DNA from: Agelaius tricolor
Taxonomy: Eukaryota > Chordata > Aves > Passeriformes > Icteridae
Assembly (NCBI GenBank): GCA_023055355.1
Contig: JALJCS010000002.1
Location: forward strand, 76,279,001 to 76,343,000
Direction: 5' to 3'
Length of the DNA stretch: 64,000 bases
Position numbers and translations under genes: made by a program. How positions within the stretch are numbered: the stretch's first letter is position 1; the number at the start of each line of letters is the position of its first letter. Of this stretch, positions 55,385-64,000 are shown piece after piece. The notes under the pieces were generated by a model. It ran no database searches, had not been told where the DNA came from, and saw only the letters and a list, made by a program, of their open reading frames with translations.

Positions 55385-55625
55385 AAGCTCCCATACTTTC
55401 TTGGTATTTCTCCTGGGCAGCTCCTCACAGCACTGACTCCTTCTTCTTCACAGCACAGCCAACAAACTGTACCTCCCTTCTCAACCAGCTAACCCACTCT
55501 TTTATAGCACTCACCTCACTGGACAAAGCTGTGACCTGTTAAGGGCAGGCCTGTTCCTAATCTTTATTAATTAGTACAGCTGCAACCCCTCAGGGGGGAG
55601 ATTGCCTTCTGCACTATTCTCTTGT
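55385..55625 (-). mobile_element. Probable LTR, antisense, related to the mini-LTR element at 60.4 kb
   Basis: On the minus strand it reads 'gttgcagctgtactaattaa', 'gtgctataaaagagtgggtt', 'agctggttgagaagggag', 'gaagaaggagtcagtgctgt' and 'gaggagctgcccaggag'. The order of CAGCTG, a TATA box, GTGGGTTAGC and GTGCTGTGA is the same as in the LTRs at 60351-61272. It appears to be an older relative. Borders are uncertain. Confidence 0.55.
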
Positions 55626-55639
55626 ATTCCATCCCCCCA

Positions 55640-58600
55640 CCAAATGATTTTACAGGAAAAGAGAAAAATATGTTAAAATTCAAAGGAAGCTGTAATCTTA
55701 GAATGGGGATCATGTTACTTAATTCAAGCAGAGTGCAAACAGAGCCACCCAATGCCATTGCATACCTTTGCATCCCCAGGACACCTACACAGCTTTGGGA
55801 ATATTTTGTAGGGCTTACAGCAGGTTTTATCACTCCTGAAGGTGTAGTTGGAAGCCAAATGGCACAGCTGGTAATGTCAAATATGCTTGTATCCCTGCTG
55901 AGATCACTTTGATGCCTAGGAGTTTGATGTGTCAGTCTGACATTGTCAGTCTTAGGGTCCCTTCAAAGACAGTATGGAGAAATTGAGATATCCTAAGCTC
56001 AGATTTTCTAACCCTAAAGTAGGCCAGCTGTATTTCCATCTGAAGCTGACTGTTTGATGATAAGGACAATCCTAGAGTGACTAACTCAGACACTTAGATG
56101 TGCAGAGCTCTATTAATTTCCCTGCCCTGAATCAGTGGTCCCAGATGCCCAAAGGCTTCCCTAGAAGGATCCCTCCCCTGGCCCTGCCAGCCAGCCCCAG
56201 GAAGTGCCCTTGGCCCTACGGCAACTTTAAACCTTTAATTTAAGTGAAATATATCCTGGCCCTAAGAGGTTCTTTTAACAAAGAGAAGTATTTTATAGCC
56301 CTAATTCCTCACTCCCAACACTGGTCATGCCCCTGCTCAAAACAACCAGGATGCAGAATGGAAGATATTACAATGACCTCTTGAAATGGTGCAAAGTGAG
56401 TGAGAACTTGTTGATGCTCCAAATAGCCCTGGACTTCAAAATGGGAGTGTCTGTAGCTGCCACACTGGGAGAAAAAAAAATGTTGAGAAAGATGTTAGCA
56501 GGGAAGAAGCACAGCTAGTGAAGAAAGTGCTGTGGCCAGTGTGATACAGCTTGTCGTGACTGGATCTGTATTGCCAGCAAGGCTGGGGTTCTGGAGGCTG
56601 CACAGTTCAGCTGAGTTTTATGCAGTGTGAGCCATGTAAAGCTGTCACCTTGGTTTGACTGTCCACTAACTGGAGGGTAAATCATGAACTGCAAATGTTT
56701 CCTCCCCTGCAGTTAGATGTGTCTCCTTTAAGTGCCTCCTGGTCCTTCTGAAAGTGAAGGCCGCGTGGAGAAAACAGGTCAAAATGGTGAATGAACTGGG
56801 ATGGCAGGCTGCATTTGGCTTATTAGCCATTCTTTGGCCATCTCTGGTCTAATCTACATCTGCAAAACTATCACAGCTGTTTTAGTTCTTGCTGAAAATC
56901 CTCCAATTCTCACCCTTTATTTAGGAGAAATTCATAGGGTTTATTACAAATGAATGCTCATTCATTCCAGATCTGTTGCTCAGGAAGGGAGCATACATTG
57001 CACAGAATTGCACAGGACCACTTCCTGCCTAGTGCCTCAATACAGGAAGTTAAGTAGGATAAAATTCCAAAGATAAACTTCGGCTCAGGCAATTTCTAAT
57101 GTTTTAATTTTTTTCTTTATGGTCTTTTTCTCTTCTGTAGAATCTTAGACTTAGCTTCAGCAGGATACACACACTCTCCTTTTGGGGACTAGTTGTGGTT
57201 TCACTCCCTGTTTTGGCTTGTTACCTTGACAGTCTCACTAAGGGATGCACCTTTGAGCTTTCTCTAGGGAACCATGGCCAGGAACCAGTAATTTACCAGG
57301 GCCTTGCTATCAAAACAACATGTTATTCATTGCCTCAATGGCACAAAATGTTCACACCAAAGGATAAAACCAAACTGTTAAAAAGGACTGTGAGTCTTGG
57401 GCCAGATTTTTAGTTTAAACTTGTCCTGATGGGGAGAAAGAGACTGTGCAAATCATAGCTGGCTCAGTATAGTACTGGATTGAGCTCCATCCAACAGTCC
57501 TCAGCAGACAAGAGGAGCACTTGCAGGTAAGTGTTTTTGCTCCCACTCACATATCACACCCCTCAGGCACAACACACTGTTGCTCTGTGGGAATGATACA
57601 TGGCATGTCTGGTTGGCTTGTAGAAGCTGGGAATGGATGAAACATAATTAGAGCAGATGGTGTCTCTGGCAACTGCCAGCATGTAAGAAATCTCTAATGA
57701 CCACACTTAGATTTTTCAAAATCCTCTGGTTTAGTCTGAATTGGGTGGATTTTATGGGATTAAAAAAGAGCACATTCCTGACACCATGAGGATTCTTGTA
57801 AAATCTCAAGTACTTCAATCTACAGACAACCTGCAAATTGTTTCAGTAAACAACGATTTAGTAAACAGTAATGAATTTTAAAAACCTAACCTAAGCCTAA
57901 CATATTTCCTCTAGCTACAGCAATTATTCCATCCTTTTAATGGAAACCTTTCCAACAAAATCAAGACTGAGGCAGAACCTGGTACAAAATTTTCGAGTCT
58001 GAACAGTTAAAGTGTGACAGGTTTACAATATGAAGGGAAAAACCATTCAACTATGGGATTTACTATCAGCAGCATTTCTAAAAGTATTTCATAACTGTTT
58101 TTAAAATGTGCAGCAATACATTTTTTAATTAGGAAAGTTTATATATTGGAGCATCTAGGAAAACATTTAAGACATTAGAAAACAACTGCTGAATTTTTGT
58201 GTGGATTAGCAAACTACAGATGAATTTATGTCCATTGAATTCCCTTCTTCAGCAAATTCTATCCATTAGTAGTAAGTCCTGAAATGCCTAGTAGCCACTT
58301 GTCATTCAAATTTTCAATATTCTTGCACACAAAATTTTATGAGGTTAAATAATAGAAAAAAAATGTTCCTCTTATTAAAAAAGTCACTTTCATCTCATCT
58401 GCAGTTTTTGATTGTTCTCCACATAGGCTGTTATAAGGTTAACCTTGAGTAAACCTTTGGGATTTAAACAAATTATATTCAAAAGTTATCAGGAATAATT
58501 CTGAAGATATCAAATCAAGAAAATAAATCAATTATTTGATTTAATCAGGAAGCAATATGTCTACCTACACCACCTGCAGAGCATGAAATGTCTTTGTCTC

Positions 58601-59905
58601 TCATCTCTTCAAGGTTTTCCTTTCACTGGCTGCTGATTACATGACCTCTGGCAATAAGGTATTTAATGGTATTATTTCCATCTGTCCACCTGGATCAGAT
58701 TTGTAGTGACATGTTGGAGTTTGGGGTTTTTTTGGCCACAATTTAAATAATGACCTAATTTTTCATACAATGCATGCTAAATTTTAAAATATTTGGAAAT
58801 CTCAAATGTAATTTAAATAATTGATCTTACTTTATTGGTTCTACTAAAAGTCAACACAAACAATTTCAAAGCATTTTTACTTTCTTATCAAAAGGACTGT
58901 AGAGTACAGAATAGGGATTATCTTATATCTTCTTTTGCAGAAAAGAAGCAAACCTCCTGAGTAATTCTGGAACACTACAAATTCAGAGCTGCAATGAGCC
59001 TCAAAAGATGATATATCCTACCTTTTTCCCCAAGGATGGTTCATTTATCTCTGAATTAGTGGCAGGCAGATGGTTGTGCAACACTTTATTAAAAATACTC
59101 ATGATGGAGATTTCACAGGCTCTGCAAGCCATAATTCCATCATTTCACCATTTCAAAAATTGGGAAATATTTCCCTGTGGTTTCTCTAAATCCATTGATT
59201 GATATAGGTCGATAGACACAGTCAGCCTTTATTTTGTTAGCGTAGGTATTTTTTTGTAGTATTTTCATTAATATCTTAGGTAGAACAAAGTTCTAATAGT
59301 AGTAAAAAGGGGTTTTAGGCGGCCTTTTTCTTAATGTCTTGTTCTAGGAAAACAATCTTTTCTTAGTAGACTTGAAATCTATAACTTTTCATCTATGAAA
59401 CTGTTTGCACTGTGTTCCTATGATAAGAATTGAAGGAAATAATGCCCATGTTTGTCAGATAGCTATACACAGTAAGTCAAGTACCAATTCTGAGTTTTTG
59501 TGATCCAGGGCATGTATTAACTGTGTCCTGGTCATGTAGCAGTCTTCTCTTTACTGTCCTCTACCCGTTTGGTGTCCTGCAAAAACTACTCTTCTGTCAG
59601 TCAAAGTAAGGTCTGAGAGACTTGTGTAGCTAATCTGATCATATCACAAAACATTATTTTTCTAAGTACTGAGGTGAGAACTTTTACTTGCAACACTGTA
59701 ATCATAACTTTTTCTTTCCCCCACTACTTATTAATACAAAATATGGCTACTCAGACAAAGCATTGTCTTTATACACACACTTCCATTTTCAGTATTTTTG
59801 CCATTAAACACCTGCTGAATTTTCATGACAGTGGGGTTGCTCCCATGCTTGGGAAACTTTTTTGGACCAATCATTTTCTCACCGAAAATTGCCTGTCTCT
59901 CATTG
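55640..59905. other. Intergenic, no supported gene
   Basis: Mostly single-copy AT-rich sequence. Unrecognised open frames lie at 55622-55912 (+), 57195-57413 (+) and 57648-57836 (-). A possible very degraded antisense CR1 lies near 59085-59190. Confidence 0.4.
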
Positions 59906-59913
59906 CCTGTGTC

Positions 59914-60350
59914 TGTCAGGTTTGACCCCAGCCAGGAACTAGGAGCAGTGAGCTGCTTGCTCACTTTTCCTTGGTGGAATGGGTGAGAGAATTAGAAGAG
60001 TAAAAGTGAGAAAACCTGTGGGTTGAGATATATTGACAGTTTAATGGGTAGAGCAAAAGTCACAGGCACAAGTAAAGAAAAAAAAAGAATTCATTTGCCA
60101 TTTCCCATGGGCAGCCATCTCCAGGAAAGCAGAGCTCCATCAAGCATAGCAGTTATCTGGGGAGGCAAACACCACCACTCTGAATGTCCCCCTCTTCCTT
60201 CTTGCCCCAGCTTTTACTGCTGAGCATGGTGCCATGGTGCTTTGGTCAGCTGGGATCAGCTCTCCTAATCGTGTCCCCTCCCAAGTCCTTGTGTACCCCC
60301 ATCCTCCTCACTGGTGGCGTGGTACAAGAAGCAGAAAAGGCTCTAAGAAC
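59914..60350 (-). mobile_element. ERV LTR, antisense, first part (interrupted)
   Basis: The + strand starts TGTCAGGTTTGACCCCAGCC, the antisense end of the LTR family also at 23.2, 32.6 and 46.0 kb. It continues with 'tccttggtggaatgggtgag', 'aaaacctgtgggttgagata' and 'tcccctcccaagtccttgtg'. At 60350 it is broken by the mini-LTR element and resumes at 61273. Confidence 0.88.
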
Positions 60351-60673
60351 TATAGTAGAGGTGGCCTTTGAGTCCTAGCAAAATGCAGGTATTGTACTTG
60401 AATATCAGTATAGAGGCTTGGTCCCAGTTGTCCTTGATGGGCTGCAGCTGTGATGCCCTTAATTGGGCTGCAGCTGTAACCAATGAAGATAACTGGGATA
60501 AAAGGGGGTGGGTTAGCCAGTCAGGGAGAGCCTTGAATGAAGAAAGAACAACATGTAGAAGAAGGAGAAGTCTGTGCTGTGAAGATCTGCAGCCATAAGA
60601 ACACACCAAGGAGGTATGGGACTTTAGAAATCTGATAGCAACAGTATGGGACTCTAGAAATAGAACAACAACA
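60351..60673 (+). repeat. 5' LTR of the miniature element
   Basis: 323 bp from TATAGTAGAGGTGGCC to GAACAACAACA. It has a TATA-like GGGATAAAAGGGGG at about 60496-60510. Compared with the 3' LTR it lacks two short stretches (in the 'ggccccag' and 'gaggagccc' areas) and has 'gagaag' where the other has 'ggg'. Confidence 0.9.
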
Positions 60674-60675
60674 AT

Positions 60676-60692
60676 TGGTGATCCTGACATGA
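60676..60692 (+). promoter_or_regulatory. Primer-binding site, tRNA-Trp-like
   Basis: TGGTGATCCTGACATGA lies just after the 5' LTR. It differs from the alpharetroviral tRNA-Trp site (TGGTGACCCCGACGTGA) at three positions, all C-to-T or G-to-A, as decay of CpG and methylated sites would produce. Confidence 0.8.
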
Positions 60693-60914
60693 CAGTTGGC
60701 AGAAGAGGAGACAGCCAAGAGCTGTGGATATTTTGTAGAAAATAAGATGGCCAAGAGCTGTGAGAAAACATAGCCTTTGGGTCAAGGAGCTGTGAAAGAG
60801 TATGGCCTTTGAGCAAGGAGCTATGTGTGTTGTACATGGCCTCTGAGTCATGGGGAAATGCATGTATTGCACTTGAAGTATTGTACTTGAATATCTGTAC
60901 AACTGTTAACAAGT

Positions 60915-60931
60915 AAGAGAAAAGGGGGAAA
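60915..60931 (+). promoter_or_regulatory. Polypurine tract of the miniature element
   Basis: AAGAGAAAAGGGGGAAA immediately precedes the 3' LTR, where plus-strand DNA synthesis would start. Confidence 0.8.
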
Positions 60932-61272
60932 TATAGTAGAGGTGGCCTTTGAGTCCTAGCAAAATGCAGGTATTGTACTTGAATATCTGTATAGAGGCTT
61001 TGCCCTGGGAGGCCCCAGTTGTCCTTAATGGGCTGCAGCTGTGATGCCCTTAATTGGGCTGCAGCTGTGACCAATGAAGATGACTGGGATAAAAGGGGGT
61101 GGGTTAGCCAGTCAGGGAGAGCCTTGGAGGAGCCCTGAATGAAGAAAGAACAATATGCAGAAGAAGGGGTCTGTGCTGTGAAGATCTGCAGCCATAAGAA
61201 CACACCAAGGAGGTATGGGACTTTAGAAATCTGATAACAACAGTATGGGACTCTAGAAAGAGAACAACAACA
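60932..61272 (+). repeat. 3' LTR of the miniature element
   Basis: 341 bp, from TATAGTAGAGGTGGCC to GAACAACAACA, direct repeat of 60351-60673, with a TATA-like GGGATAAAAGGGGG at about 61087-61101. Both LTRs start TA rather than the usual TG. Confidence 0.9.
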
Positions 61273-61399
61273 AAGAGCCACTTAAAAATAAGGGAAACAT
61301 CCCTAGATTATTAACTCTGTTTTCACCACAAATCCAAAGCATAGCCCTGTGCTGACTACTGTGAAGAAAATTAACTCTGTATTGATCAAAACCAACACA
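61273..61399 (-). mobile_element. ERV LTR, antisense, second part (after the interruption)
   Basis: It continues the LTR that starts at 59914: 'ccacaaatccaaagcatagc' and 'aaaattaactctgtattg' precede an end 'aaccaacaca' at 61399. The two pieces together equal the family's usual length of about 560 bp. Confidence 0.85.
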
Positions 61400-61890
61400 G
61401 TGACTTCCTGGCTTCTTAGCTTATAAGGTTTCTTGGGGAAGTTAATTGAAGAGAACTATGTATGTGGTCATAGAGCAAAGCTCATCTATTCCAGGTGGGA
61501 TGTCCTTTAATCTGATTTCTGACATGTACCTGAAATGTTCCAAGTAGGTCTACTTTTTTTCCTTAAACCTAAGTTCTACTGCAAACCTATTATTCTGTCC
61601 TGAAATAATGTGTTTTATATTCAGATGGAGAGGGATAGGTCACACATTATTTTCTACCTTCCTTCCTCAAATACTCTATTGCTTTGCACCTTGACCCTCT
61701 CTGAGAAATGGAGTTCTGACACAAAACCAGAGGATTAGCTTTTGGGGCCAACCATGGTGCTCTATCAATGCTTATTTCTACCAATGCATGTTTTCCTGGA
61801 CTGTGCAGTTCTTAAGGGAAGAATTTCAGGAACAATATGAGGGCTTTTTTTCCCTCAGAGACTGGTGATATTATTAAAGAACAGAGAAGT
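61400..61890. other. Intergenic, nothing seen
   Basis: No recognisable feature. Confidence 0.45.
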
Positions 61891-61893
61891 TAC

Positions 61894-62008
61894 CATACAA
61901 GGCCATGTAGTTGCTGTAAGGTGCAATTATTTTGATGTCAGTCATAGATGCTTCAAAGGAAAACATACAAGTTTTGTCATAAACAGAGGTAATAAATCCT
62001 GCTGGGTC
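61894..62008 (-). other. Candidate 115-bp exon, unrecognised protein
   Basis: On the minus strand the acceptor TTCTTCTACACAG precedes an open stretch beginning DPAGFITSVYDKTCMF and ending NYMALYG, followed by the donor TATG/GTAACT (phase 0 in, phase 1 out). The residues look protein-like, with an aromatic-rich beta-strand pattern, but I cannot name a family. No compatible partner exon (phase 1 in) is found among the other candidates, so linkage to the exons near 50 kb is not shown. Confidence 0.25.
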
Positions 62009-62099
62009 CTGTGTAGAAGAATTAAAAGTTTGGTTTAAGAGCTGCATCATGAAGGGTAATATTTCTTCCAGAAGTGCATTGGTAAGAGCCATTCAAACT

Positions 62100-64000
62100 C
62101 TGTCTGTTAGCAATACAAAATGTTCAGCCTTCTTCCAAATTAAATTCAATTCCTGTATAGAGCAACTTCCTTCAGGTCCAGGTTTCATGGATTATTCTTT
62201 TACTGTGGGAAAAAGTATTTTCCCATACCAGTTTTGATTATGCCAGAGTGGAAAGTGATTTCCAAATACAAGAGAAGTTGCAGCTCTAAAGAGCTCACAT
62301 CCTCAGCTATTAAAAGAGATGATAAACAAGACACTGCAAATTTCTGTTGTCTGAGCAAAAATGAATCACTTTGAAAAGGTTGCAGTTATGTGGAGGAGTA
62401 GAGGACAGGAACAGGCCAATACATTGACTCAGAAAATGCAAAATTAATCATTATATGGGAAAACAGTGGAAAAATGAAAGGTGCGCTGCTGTTTGATGTG
62501 AAATTGCAGAAGTTAAAACTTGCTTCCTGTTCTTGAAACAATTACAAGGTGCCCTTGAGTGTGTGGTCAGGAGAACTGAGAAGATAATTACTATGGCTGA
62601 CCAGCATGTCTGTTTTATATTTCCACAGAATTTGTTATTATATCCTTAAAACTGTGGTTGCCAGGAGGTAATTTGACAAGATTTAATGTTATGTTAGAGG
62701 TTTGGAAACCAGAGCATGATTATCTGTAACCAGCAGAGAGTGGAGCTCCTGCAGATTGACAGCAATGCAGTTAAATATCAGAATCTAGCCTGGTTCACCT
62801 GGTTCTCTGTATAGGCAATTTTGCTTGAAAAATGTAACACAGTGATGGTTTGTAAGGAAAGGAATAGTTAGATTTTTTCTCCTTGATGCTTGCAAAAGAA
62901 AAAAGAACGATGACTTAAGAGACAAAAGCAAAATGAGTAAATGCAAACCACCAGTATATTTAAGAATACATGCTGTGTTCTTCTTGCATCTGTGGGAGAA
63001 ACCAGAAATAATTATTTAAAGTGAAGTGTGGGAGTATCATGAATTATCCAACATTTCACAACAGTTACTTATGCTTTCTCTTAATAACAGCTAACAAAGT
63101 TTGTGTCAATGAGCCTTTTCATTTGGAATCAGGGTTGAGAGTATCATATAAAGGGTTGAAGAATGTGTTTCAAGAGATTGTATTTCAGGTAATTAATGTG
63201 ATAGTGAATATTTTTTCACCAACTTTCACATTACAGTTTATATATGTGAGTGAAATCAATGGGACTTCACATGCCAAAGAGATCCATGACCACAAATCAT
63301 AGGGAAATATCAAGTGAAAATAACAGTAACCAGGAATATAGGTATTTTTTGTGTTTTCTGAGCTTTCTTTAACATACCAGATCTCAGAGATGACCCTGCT
63401 TTGAACAAGTGGCCATTGAACATATGGTTGGATTACAGACCTCACAAGACACTTTCTAACCTGAATGACCTAAGAACTGATGAGCCCAAAATGTTCAAAG
63501 TGTTTTCTTTTCATATGTGCTACTTTACATCAGACAGAAATGTTGTCTTATGTTACACTGAAATGTCATTTTTAATAAGATTAACATGGAAAATTGTTAA
63601 CTCAGACCCACTGTTTATTTTTTAACCAATTGCAAATGTATGTAATCATGTACAAAATGTTGTGGATTATGACCAAGAGCAGCTGGATGATATGTTGCTT
63701 CCATATAACACTATTACATATTCAACTAATACGCTTAGAATGCAATCTATTTATGTCATTACATCTTTTAATTAATATTTCTATTTATAGGGAGATCACA
63801 GATAATGTATGAATGTTTCAGTCTCCGTGAATGGCTCTCTGGGATGATGTAACCCTGTGATAAATGTGAAAACACAGATAGCCAGACACTGTGCTGACCT
63901 TTATTTAGCTTTTCTTGTGTGCTGGCTAGTTCTGTAAAATTTCTATGGAATGCTGCTTCTATCAGGTACTACTTCTATGAAAGAACTTGGTGAGTACCCA
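62100..64000. other. Intergenic, no supported gene
   Basis: AT-rich. An open stretch at 63091-63188 (+) has splice-like borders, and another open frame runs at 63401-63625 (+), but neither is recognisable. No CALB1 exon is visible. Confidence 0.4.

Larger units (their letters stand above)
60351..61272 (+). mobile_element. Miniature non-coding LTR retrotransposon (TRIM-like), 922 bp
   Basis: Two direct LTRs (60351-60673 and 60932-61272) flank a 258-bp internal region. The internal region begins with TGGTGATCCTGACATGA (60676-60692), close to the primer-binding site for tRNA-Trp used by avian alpharetroviruses. It ends with a purine tract AAGAGAAAAGGGGGAAA directly before the second LTR. The flanks AAGAAC (60345-60350) and AAGAGC (61273-61278) look like a 6-bp target-site duplication with one difference. 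The internal part has no room for gag, pol or env, so the element must have relied on enzymes of another retrovirus. It sits inside an older LTR, whose two halves match up across it. Confidence 0.88.

Noticed and set aside
55622..55912. Plus-strand 96-codon frame as a possible retroviral gag remnant
   Set aside because: It follows an antisense LTR-like segment, but no diagnostic gag or pol motif is visible and the orientation does not fit that LTR.
57195..57413. Plus-strand 72-codon frame preceded at a distance by a TTCTCTTCTGTAG acceptor-like site
   Set aside because: The open frame does not extend back to the acceptor, and no known protein is recognised.
60343..61281. Minus-strand frame of 312 codons
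   Set aside because: It is antisense through both LTRs and the interior of the miniature element. The internal peptide repeats simply mirror the LTR duplication.
63091..63188. Plus-strand open segment with acceptor-like TTAATAACAG and donor-like CAG/GTAATT borders
   Set aside because: The family is not recognised, no partner exon is in a compatible phase nearby, and an equally good chance arrangement exists on the opposite strand elsewhere.

Overview
This window is vertebrate nuclear DNA, almost certainly from a bird and probably a songbird. The evidence is two spliced exons of a recognisable vertebrate gene with long AT-rich introns, many CR1 LINE fragments (one keeps the 3' tail made of an 8-base ATTCTATG-like unit), and several LTRs that look like familiar avian and passerine endogenous retrovirus families. 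There are no operons, CRISPR arrays, rRNA or tRNA genes that I can support.

Layout. Positions 1-8545 hold the 3' part of TMEM64 on the + strand: the end of an intron, a 156-bp internal coding exon (3037-3192), a 2.7-kb intron, the last coding exon (5882-6076) and a 3'UTR of about 2.5 kb ending near an AATAAA at 8521. The upstream exon or exons, which encode most of the protein, lie outside the window. From about 8.5 kb to the end is a gene desert. In mammals the region downstream of TMEM64 is also gene-poor and leads to CALB1; no CALB1 exon is visible here.

The desert is a layered record of insertions. CR1 fragments lie near 13.4, 23.0, 36.4, 37.9, 41.3-42.6, 42.8 and 53.9 kb, with one more inside the TMEM64 intron near 5.0 kb. 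LTRs or LTR pieces lie near 23.2, 29.1, 32.6, 38.6, 44.9, 45.4, 46.0, 52.3, 55.4 and 59.9 kb. Several are modified in unusual ways: (i) a miniature, apparently non-coding LTR retrotransposon of 922 bp with two LTRs, a tRNA-Trp-like primer site and a polypurine tract, inserted into an older LTR at 60351-61272; (ii) an antisense solo LTR at 38572-39805 that carries a 12-copy, 53-bp GC-rich minisatellite; (iii) a CR1 at 41345-42557 that was hit by an opposite-strand CR1 and then by a 137-bp inverted copy of its own downstream flank, with a 40-bp direct duplication, as expected of a template-switching event; (iv) a near-perfect 21-bp-stem hairpin next to an LTR at 45.4 kb.

The window also holds nine long, strongly strand-asymmetric T/G (or A/C) tracts, a perfect G-quadruplex motif and several microsatellites. 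A few minus-strand open segments with good splice signals, between 47.5 and 62.0 kb, could be exons of an unrecognised gene or pseudogene. That is a weak call that needs RNA or conservation data.
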